Assembly: GCA_964563855.1 (NCBI GenBank)
Contig: CAZLYU010000012.1
Location: 10,064-74,063 of the forward strand
Length of the DNA stretch: 64,000 nucleotides
DNA from: JAFGRR01 sp964563855
Lineage (GTDB): Bacteria > Planctomycetota > Phycisphaerae > UBA1845 > Fen-1342
Reading direction: 5' to 3'
Below the pieces are notes generated by a model. The model saw nothing but the letters and a program-made list of their open reading frames with translations. It had not been told where the DNA came from and did no database searches. This document shows positions 58,482 through 64,000 of this stretch, piece after piece (positions within the stretch are counted from its first letter, which is position 1; every line of letters begins with the position of its first letter). Both the position numbers and the translations under genes were made by a program.

Positions 58482-59561
58482 ATGGAAGGTGTGCTGCGGG
58501 ATCGTCGTCTGACCCTGTTGTTCACGTGCGTCGGGCGCCGCGTTGAGCTGTTGCAGGCCTTTCGTGGGGCGGCCGCTCGTTTGGGGTGCTCGCTTCGGAT
58601 CGTTGTAACCGAGCAAGATGGGACCGCTCCCGCGACCTATTGTGCGGACCGGGTGGTGATGGCGCCGCCGATTCACGACGACGCCTACATCCCGGCGCTG
58701 CGCGACATCGCTCGCGAAGAGCGCGTCGACGCCGTCATTCCCACCATCGACACCGACCTTCTGAAGCTCGCCGAGGCGGCCGACCAATTCGCTCAGTTGG
58801 GTGCGGCGGTGCTCACGCCGAACGCGGAGGTCGTGGCGATCTGTCGCAACAAGGATCTGACATTCCAACACTTTCGCCGCCACCAGATCGACACACCGGA
58901 GACGTGGACGCGGGCGGAAGCGGACGTGAAGTCGGATTGGGTGTTTCCGGTGTTTGGCAAGCCGAATTCGGGCAGTTCGAGTCTCGGTCTGGCGAAGATC
59001 AGGTCGGCGCGTGAACTCGCGCAATACCTGGCGGGTCGCGAAGATGCGATTGTGCAAGCGTTCATCACCGGGGTGGAGTACACATTGGATGTCTACGTCG
59101 GTCTGCGCGGCGCGGTGGGCTGCGTTGTGCCACGGCGACGGCTGGCGGTGCGTAGTGGTGAGGTCAGCAAAGGCATCACCGTCAAAGACCCCGCGATTAT
59201 GCAGGCGGGGCGCCGCGTAGCTGAATCGTTTGGTCCGTCGGGTCGCGGCCTGTTGACCATCCAGTGCATCGTAACGTCCGAAAATCGGATCTGCTGTATC
59301 GAGTGCAACCCGCGCTTCGGCGGCGGCGCGCCGCTGGGGATTGCCGCCGGGGCCGACTACCCCGCGTGGCTGCTGCTCGAACTGTGTCAGGTGGATCCCC
59401 GGGTGAGTTACGACGGCTGGCGCGACCGCCTGTGCATGCTGCGGTACGATTGGTCGGTCTTCGTTGCGGACGACGAGATGACGCGGCCCGAGGACGCCAC
59501 GCCGCTGTCGCCGCCGCCGCTGTTTGTCTCGCCGCCGCCCGTCGCGCAAGAACAGGACTAA
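58482..59561 (+). CDS. ATP-grasp ligase (CarB-like)
   Basis: The protein has 359 residues. The N-terminus RLTLLFTCVGRRVELLQAF reads as a preATP-grasp Rossmann domain. The ATP-grasp core has VFGKPNSGSSSLGLAKI, VEYTLDVYVGLRG and IECNPRFGGGAPLG, giving the ATP- and metal-binding Glu, Asn and Gly residues of the fold. A CarB-like biotin-carboxylase type is likely, joining a carboxylate to an amine or carbonyl. The last 30 residues are Pro/Ser-rich. The ATG at 58482 is favoured over an upstream start. It lies 36 bases before thiS. Substrate is unknown; related proteins modify amino acids, sugars or peptides. Confidence 0.82.
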   Translation: MEGVLRDRRLTLLFTCVGRRVELLQAFRGAAARLGCSLRIVVTEQDGTAPATYCADRVVMAPPIHDDAYIPALRDIAREERVDAVIPTIDTDLLKLAEAADQFAQLGAAVLTPNAEVVAICRNKDLTFQHFRRHQIDTPETWTRAEADVKSDWVFPVFGKPNSGSSSLGLAKIRSARELAQYLAGREDAIVQAFITGVEYTLDVYVGLRGAVGCVVPRRRLAVRSGEVSKGITVKDPAIMQAGRRVAESFGPSGRGLLTIQCIVTSENRICCIECNPRFGGGAPLGIAAGADYPAWLLLELCQVDPRVSYDGWRDRLCMLRYDWSVFVADDEMTRPEDATPLSPPPLFVSPPPVAQEQD

Positions 59562-59596
59562 ACTTCTAGATCACGCATGTGACAGAAGGAAAGCCC

Positions 59597-59797
59597 ATGC
59601 AACTACAGATCAACGGCGAGACGCGTGAGGTGGGGTCGATCCGCACGGTTGCGGAATTGATCGCCAGCCTCGACCTGACGCCGCAACACGTCGCGGTCGA
59701 GCTGAACGAGACGCTGGTGAAACGAGCCCGGTTTGGGGAGACATTGCTCGCGCCCGGCGATCGCGTGGAAGTCGTGACGCTTGTGGGAGGAGGATGA
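59597..59797 (+). CDS. thiS: Thiamine biosynthesis sulfur-carrier protein ThiS
   Basis: The protein has 66 residues with a beta-grasp fold: MQLQINGETREVGSIRT at the front, the central PQHVAVELNETLVKRA, and the C-terminal VEVVTLVGGG ending in the Gly-Gly that is adenylated and thiocarboxylated. It hands sulfur to ThiG for the thiazole ring. The ATG at 59597 has GAAGGA six bases upstream and is preferred to a GTG six codons earlier. thiG follows with one base between stop and start. A possible E1 partner is the ThiF-like protein at 27236. Confidence 0.95.
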   Translation: MQLQINGETREVGSIRTVAELIASLDLTPQHVAVELNETLVKRARFGETLLAPGDRVEVVTLVGGG

Positions 59798-59798
59798 C

Positions 59799-60659
59799 GT
59801 GACGCCGCCGCCGATGACGATCGCGGGTTTCGAGATTCGCTCACGACTGTTTGTGGGCACGGGCAAGTATTTGCGCGACGGCGAGCCCGACTATGCGCTG
59901 ATGCGCGCGGCGCTGGACGCATCCGGCGCACAGGTGGTGACGGTCGCGGTGCGTCGCGAGCGGCTCTATGACCGCGCGGGCCAGAGCCTGCTCGACACGC
60001 TGGACCTCGAGCGCTTCATCATCTTGCCGAACACCGCCGGCTGCTTCAGCGCCGACGACGCGATTCGAGCGGCCCGGCTGGGTCGTGAATTGCTGGAAGG
60101 CTTGGACAACCCTGGATCGCGCTGGGTGAAGCTGGAAGTGCTCGGCGACCGCAAGACGCTCTTGCCTGACCCGATCGAGACGCTGCGCGCCGCGGAGGTC
60201 TTGCTCGCTGACGGGTTCGTTGTGTTGGCGTATGCGAATGACGACCCGATTCTGTGCCAACGACTGCAGCAGGCCGGTTGTGCGAGCGTCATGCCGCTCG
60301 GGTCGCCGATCGGCAGCGGCCAGGGGGTGCTCAACCCGAACAGCATTCGCATCATTCTGGAACAGTTGAAGAGCGAGGACGCGAGCTATCCCGTGATCGT
60401 CGACGCCGGGGTGGGAACCGCATCAGACGTCGCCGTCGCGATGGAGCTTGGGGCGGACGGCGTGCTGCTGAACACAGGCATCGCTTCCGCACGCGATCCG
60501 GTGGCAATGGCGCACGCCATGCGATACGCGTTGGACGCGGGCTATCTGGCCCACCGGGCGGGACGCATTCCGCGGAAGCTGTACGCCACGGCGTCGTCGC
60601 CGCTCGAAGGGCTGATCGCCGGCAGTACGCAAGCGTCAATTCCGCGAGGGGGAGAATGA
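59799..60659 (+). CDS. thiG: Thiazole synthase ThiG
   Basis: The protein has 286 residues. It is a TIM-barrel enzyme: FEIRSRLFVGTGKY at the front, VVTVAVRRERLYD, ILPNTAGCFSADDAIRAARLGREL, the Schiff-base lysine in RWVKLEVLGD, SVMPLGSPIGSGQGVLNPN, VIVDAGVGTASDVAVAMELGADGVLLNTGIA. It joins 1-deoxyxylulose-5-phosphate, dehydroglycine and ThiS thiocarboxylate into the thiazole phosphate. The start is GTG at 59799 with GGGAGGAGG upstream, one base after the thiS stop. The 3' end overlaps the next gene (ATGA). Confidence 0.97.
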   Translation: MTPPPMTIAGFEIRSRLFVGTGKYLRDGEPDYALMRAALDASGAQVVTVAVRRERLYDRAGQSLLDTLDLERFIILPNTAGCFSADDAIRAARLGRELLEGLDNPGSRWVKLEVLGDRKTLLPDPIETLRAAEVLLADGFVVLAYANDDPILCQRLQQAGCASVMPLGSPIGSGQGVLNPNSIRIILEQLKSEDASYPVIVDAGVGTASDVAVAMELGADGVLLNTGIASARDPVAMAHAMRYALDAGYLAHRAGRIPRKLYATASSPLEGLIAGSTQASIPRGGE

Positions 60660-61180
60660 ATCCCGAAGCGCCGGTTCACCTGGATCAGCTCACGCCGCCG
60701 GCCGCCGCGGTGCGGTCCGGCGGGCGCTGGTCAACGCAACGGCGAAACGCGTTGTGCATTTGGGTCATCGTGATCGGGATGCTCAACTTCCTCGTCTACA
60801 CCGTGAGCTATGCGGCGCTGGGCGGCGACGCGCACAACGGCGAACGTCGACTGGCTCCCAACGGCGCCGGCCAGGTCGAAGCGAAGTACTACGTGCGCGG
60901 CCACTTCATCCGCTATGAACAGGGGCGCGAACTCGAAGTGAGCGCGGCGGCGTGGATCTACAGCTACGCGCATTCCATATCCGTTCCCGTGACCTCGGCG
61001 GCGATGATCATCAGCATGCTCGTGCTGGCGCGTCCACACATCATCGCCACGATGCGCAATAGCTGGCTTAGCGGTCAAACGTTCGTCGTGGTGTTTGGCG
61101 TGACGGTGATCGGGGTGAGCGCCGTGGTCACGCTGCTGCTCACCTACTCGCTGATCGCGGAACTCGTCGACGCTCAGTGA
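60656..61180 (+). CDS. Three-helix membrane protein of unknown function
   Basis: The protein has 174 residues and begins inside the thiG stop (ATGA), with GGGGGAGA just upstream. Three hydrophobic helices (about 33-55, 110-125 and 140-168) flank a polar loop that contains NGAGQVEAKYYVRGHFIRYEQGRELEVSAAAWIYSY. No catalytic motif or family is recognised. Its coupling to thiS/thiG suggests co-expression, but a thiamine role is not shown. The last seven bases overlap the convergent pyrB. Confidence 0.7.
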   Translation: MNPEAPVHLDQLTPPAAAVRSGGRWSTQRRNALCIWVIVIGMLNFLVYTVSYAALGGDAHNGERRLAPNGAGQVEAKYYVRGHFIRYEQGRELEVSAAAWIYSYAHSISVPVTSAAMIISMLVLARPHIIATMRNSWLSGQTFVVVFGVTVIGVSAVVTLLLTYSLIAELVDAQ

Positions 61181-62145
61181 GGTTTGCCGGGCGGCTGAAC
61201 CTCAGCCGCCTGATGGCACAGATACAACACCGCCATCCGGACGCTCAGACCGTTGGTCACCTGCTGGAGGATGGTCGAGTGCGGCCCGTCGGCGATCTCG
61301 GGCGCCACCTCGATGCCGCGATTCACCGGGCCGGGATGCATGATCAACACGTCGCGGCGACAACGCGTCAGGCGGGCGGGCGTCATGCCAAAGCGGCGTA
61401 CATACTCTCGCGTTGAGGGAAACGCGTTGGAGGTGATGCGTTCGCGCTGAATGCGGAGCAGGTTGATGACGTCCAACTCCGAAAGGACGCGGTCGAGATC
61501 GTGCGTCACGCGCACCCCGAGCGCGGAAAACGCCGCCGGCGCCAGCGCGGGTGGACCGACCACCGTGACCTGCGCGCCCAGCTTGAGCAAGCCATGAATG
61601 TCGGACCGCGCCACCCGTGAATGCGCAACATCGCCGACGATCGCGACATGCAGTCCCGCGATGCGACCCTTGCGCTGTCGAATCGTGTAGAGATCGAGCA
61701 GACCCTGCGTCGGGTGCTCGTGTTCACCGTCGCCGGCGTTGATGACGCAGCAGTTCACCGATTCGGCGACGCGCTGCGCCGCGCCCGCCGCGCCGTGCCG
61801 CACGATCATCAGGTCGACGCCCATGGCTTCGATGGCGCGCGCCGTGTCGCGCAGCGATTCGCCTTTCTGCACCGACGACGTCTTCGCCGAGAAGTCGATC
61901 ACATCCGCCGACAGTCGCTGAGCCGCGAGCGTAAAGCTCATGCGCGTTCGCGTGCTTTCCTCGAAGAACATGTTGACGGCCACGGCGCCGCGCAGCGCGG
62001 GCGCCTTTTTTACGCTGCGCTTCGAGATCTCCTCAAAGCCCGCGGCGGTCCGCAATACCAGCTCAATCTCCGCCGCATCGAGCGACTCGAGCGTCAGCAG
62101 GTGCTTGCGACGCCAGGTTGGTGCGCTATCGGTGGGTGCGGTCAT
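61174..62145 (-). CDS. pyrB: Aspartate carbamoyltransferase catalytic subunit
   Basis: The protein has 323 residues. MFFEESTRTRMSFTLAAQRL carries the carbamoyl-phosphate site STRT; SVQKGESLRDTARAIEAMGVDLMIVRH, HPTQGLLDLYTIRQRKG, VAIVGDVAHSRVARS and LIMHPGPVNRGIEV are the other hallmarks. It catalyses the first committed step of pyrimidine synthesis. The ATG at 62145 is preferred to upstream starts. The gene begins within the last 20 bases of pyrR, so it is coupled, and its end overlaps the plus-strand membrane protein gene. Confidence 0.97.
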   Translation of the reverse strand: MTAPTDSAPTWRRKHLLTLESLDAAEIELVLRTAAGFEEISKRSVKKAPALRGAVAVNMFFEESTRTRMSFTLAAQRLSADVIDFSAKTSSVQKGESLRDTARAIEAMGVDLMIVRHGAAGAAQRVAESVNCCVINAGDGEHEHPTQGLLDLYTIRQRKGRIAGLHVAIVGDVAHSRVARSDIHGLLKLGAQVTVVGPPALAPAAFSALGVRVTHDLDRVLSELDVINLLRIQRERITSNAFPSTREYVRRFGMTPARLTRCRRDVLIMHPGPVNRGIEVAPEIADGPHSTILQQVTNGLSVRMAVLYLCHQAAEVQPPGKPH

Positions 62146-62656
62146 TGATGACCACTCCTTCGGCGTCATCGATGTCGCTGAGCTGCACCTCGACAATCTC
62201 GTGCGGCCCCGCGTCGACCACATGACCGCAGTAGTCGGGCTGAATCGGCAGCTCGCGACCGCCGCGATCAACCAGCACCGCAAGCTTGATGGCCTTCGCC
62301 CGGCCGTAGTCGCCCAGCGCGGTGAGCGCGGCGCGGATCGAGCGGCCGGTATAGATCACGTCGTCAACCAGCACGATCCACGCGTCGTCAATCGGAAAGT
62401 CGATCTCCGTGCCGCGCACGATCGCTGCTGGACCAATGGCGGTGAGATCGTCGCGATAGAGCGTGATGTCGAGCGCGCCGAGGTGCTGCGCGTCGACGCC
62501 CTGCGCGGTCACGAGCGGCCGCAGGCGTTCGGCGAGAATCGCGCCGCGGCGGCGAATGCCGATTAGCGCGACAGCTCCGGGCGCGTCGCCGGCGATCCGC
62601 TGCGCCAAATCCGCGAGTGAGGACGCCAGGGCTTCAGCGGTGAGCAACCGTTTCAT
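62126..62656 (-). CDS. pyrR: PyrR bifunctional regulator / uracil phosphoribosyltransferase
   Basis: The protein has 176 residues. It has the PRPP-binding signature VLVDDVIYTGRSIRAAL, preceded by GIRRRGAILAERL and DITLYRDDL and followed by RGGRELPIQPDYCGH. In Firmicutes PyrR binds the pyr mRNA leader in response to UMP and attenuates the operon; it can also be a uracil phosphoribosyltransferase. The ATG at 62656 gives the family's N-terminus. It overlaps pyrB by 20 bases. No obvious PyrR-binding hairpin was found in the 49 bases between it and the upstream gene. Confidence 0.95.
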   Translation of the reverse strand: MKRLLTAEALASSLADLAQRIAGDAPGAVALIGIRRRGAILAERLRPLVTAQGVDAQHLGALDITLYRDDLTAIGPAAIVRGTEIDFPIDDAWIVLVDDVIYTGRSIRAALTALGDYGRAKAIKLAVLVDRGGRELPIQPDYCGHVVDAGPHEIVEVQLSDIDDAEGVVINDRTHR

Positions 62657-62705
62657 GCCGGGCAAGGTACCCAGCCGAAGCCGCCGGCGACAGACCGAAT
62701 GCGAT

Positions 62706-63737
62706 CTACTGCACGCCGGTCGCGGGATCAAAGGTGTGCGCGACGACGTTGCGTGCGTCGGTCACTTCCCAGACCAACTGCGGCACCGGCGGGTCGAGGT
62801 CGTCGCGAATGAAGACATACTCGATCCGTCCGCCGCGGAGAAACTCGAAGTCGAGCGCGTTGGCGGCGCTCACGCCGGCCGGGGCGAGCTGATGCCAGCC
62901 CTCGTCGGGCGAGCCGCTGAGGCAGGCGGTGTCTTGAATCTCATTTGGCTCACGCCGACCCGAGCCGGCGCCGCGGGTTGGGGTTCCGGCGAGCAGATCG
63001 AACTCGTCGACGTAGTAGAACGCGTCGCGGCTGCAGTTGGCTAACCCGGAGCCGGTCGCGGGGTTGCACGGATCGCTCGAGATCGGCGTGGTGAGCAGCG
63101 ACGCGCCCGATCCGGTGCCCGGGTTGTGCCAGATGATCAGGTTTGGTACGGGGATCTGGGCGCCGGCGGCGGTGAAGAAGCTGTCGAAGGTGGGCACGGC
63201 GCCGCTGGCGGGTCCGATCGCCGACGCGAGCGAGGCGTTGCCCATGCCGCCGGTCTGCCGAAACGCACCGTTCTCGTAGAAGTAGATCAGCGCCGGGCCC
63301 TGGATGCAGTAGTTGCCGAACTGCTGCTGACCGCCGGCCGGAATTTCGCGGGTGTAGCCGTTCGCGCGGTAGAGGGCGGTATCGGTTGGGCAGACGGCGC
63401 CGTCGACAAAGCCGTTCGCGCCGGCCGGGTCGTTGACGAACGCGACGAACGCGACGAAGTAGTGGATGAAGTCGTCGGGGTTGTTGTTGCGCATGGAGAT
63501 GCGGATGAAGCGTTCGTTCTGCGGCAGGGTGCAGGGATCGACGTTGGAGCGGTCGTTGCCGGCGAGCGCCCCGCCGGGGTTGACGCCCGAATTGCCGGGG
63601 CCGGTCGTCCCGCCGCCGCCGGGGAGGAAGGTGAAGGGCGATCCGAATCGGTTCGGCGTGCCGCCGCCGCCGGCGCAGCCCAAGGCGAGCAGCGTGGTTA
63701 CGGCGAGGCAGGAGAGAACGAGTCGTGGGGTGAACAT
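62706..63737 (-). CDS. Lipoprotein of unknown function
   Basis: The protein has 343 residues. A hydrophobic leader (MFTPRLVLSCLAVTTLLALGC) has lipobox LALGC, and AAGGAG is nine bases before the ATG at 63737. A Gly/Pro/Asn-rich spacer (about 25-65) precedes a Gly, Asn and aromatic-rich domain (PNLIIWHNPGTGSGASLL, FYYVDEFDLLAGTPTR, FIRDDLDPPVPQLVWEV) with eight or so Cys residues that may pair. It is probably a surface protein of unknown role. It runs toward pyrR with a 49-base gap; co-transcription is possible. Confidence 0.75.
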   Translation of the reverse strand: MFTPRLVLSCLAVTTLLALGCAGGGGTPNRFGSPFTFLPGGGGTTGPGNSGVNPGGALAGNDRSNVDPCTLPQNERFIRISMRNNNPDDFIHYFVAFVAFVNDPAGANGFVDGAVCPTDTALYRANGYTREIPAGGQQQFGNYCIQGPALIYFYENGAFRQTGGMGNASLASAIGPASGAVPTFDSFFTAAGAQIPVPNLIIWHNPGTGSGASLLTTPISSDPCNPATGSGLANCSRDAFYYVDEFDLLAGTPTRGAGSGRREPNEIQDTACLSGSPDEGWHQLAPAGVSAANALDFEFLRGGRIEYVFIRDDLDPPVPQLVWEVTDARNVVAHTFDPATGVQ

Positions 63738-63814
63738 GCGGGAACTCCTTCCGCTGCACGGGCGGCGGATTTTGACGAACAAACTTGCCCGCAGTCTAGG
63801 CCCCCCCAAGTTTC

Positions 63815-63832
63815 GCGACAACGCGTTGTCGC
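63815..63832. promoter_or_regulatory. 18-base perfect palindrome upstream of the lipoprotein gene
   Basis: GCGACAACGCGTTGTCGC is a perfect 18-base palindrome, about 80 bases upstream of the start of the lipoprotein gene. It could be an operator for a dimeric repressor, or chance in GC-rich DNA. No gene is seen in the remaining bases up to 64000. Confidence 0.3.
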
Positions 63833-64000
63833 TCGACGGGATAAAGCCGACGCTTGGTCTTGAGACACGCTCGCGGCGCGCCGCAGGGCTGCGGCGGGCC
63901 GTCGGCGACACGCGCAGACCCCGTCTGGTCACGCTCGTTGGGCCCTGCGACCCGCAAGCGCGGTGGAGGGCGTGACGTTCTCGGTCTAAAACCCCCAAGC

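Noticed and set aside
59562..59596. TPP riboswitch upstream of thiS
   Set aside because: Only 35 bases separate thiS from the ATP-grasp gene, and the CTGAGA-type THI-box core is absent.

Overview
The window is about 66 percent GC, gene dense, and has three assembly gaps (10 N at 20537-20546, 100 N at 42261-42360, 100 N at 47256-47355). The protein families point to a member of the Planctomycetota: an ECF sigma factor of the planctomycete type translationally coupled to a Ser/Thr kinase, PEP-CTERM secreted proteins, VCBS-repeat and dockerin proteins with Cys-rich DCNxNG-type linkers, a DUF1570 metallopeptidase, a DUF4838 lipoprotein, and paired ExbD genes next to a TPR protein. The class cannot be fixed from the sequence, and no rRNA or tRNA gene is visible.

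Left part (1-20400). A truncated sugar transferase, a VWA protein and a PEP-CTERM protein are followed by the most interesting locus, a minus-strand cluster at 3672-9132. In transcription order it encodes a PAS protein with a KaiA/RsbU-like C-terminus, KaiB, a double-domain KaiC with both phosphosites, a hybrid histidine kinase, a second divergent KaiB-like protein and a DUF6504 protein. It reads as a complete Kai-type oscillator or stress-timing module with its own output kinase. Divergent from it lie nadE, a small lipoprotein gene, a 6S RNA candidate with promoter and terminator, ubiE/menG, a DUF1570 metallopeptidase, a clan-A glycosidase-like protein, the ECF sigma factor/kinase pair, a 37-residue hydrophobic peptide and lysS.

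Middle part (20400-43000). A heptanucleotide repeat island separates lysS from zwf. Then come a lone phage-type terminase large subunit, a CgeB-like glycosyltransferase, two tandem paralogous PEP-CTERM proteins with candidate Cys-Gln thioester domains, a ThiF-like E1 enzyme and a VCBS lipoprotein. A long minus-strand run follows: gpmA, a FixJ-type regulator, thpR, coaD, a repeat protein, a metallophosphatase, xylA and purU, several with ATGA overlaps. Next are a large DUF4838 lipoprotein, a small conserved protein, a TlyA-like methyltransferase and a 5'-truncated VCBS/dockerin gene interrupted by a gap.

Right part (43000-64000). MlaE-type permease, ftsK, an AT-richer gene fragment at an assembly gap, a hairpin-rich intergenic stretch, a YcxB-like membrane protein, a zinc-ribbon protein, a MacB-type ABC pair, an alpha/beta hydrolase, xseB and comF. 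A minus-strand envelope operon follows (CsgG-like lipoprotein, two ExbD, a large TPR protein), preceded by another 60-residue lipoprotein. A plus-strand ATP-grasp/thiS/thiG/membrane-protein operon meets the minus-strand pyrR-pyrB operon, which is preceded by a lipoprotein gene at the window end.

Metabolically the window covers sugar entry (xylA, zwf, gpmA), cofactors (nadE, coaD, thiS, thiG, thiF-like), pyrimidine synthesis (pyrR, pyrB) and quinone methylation (ubiE/menG). All functional assignments come from motif reading; no database search was possible.
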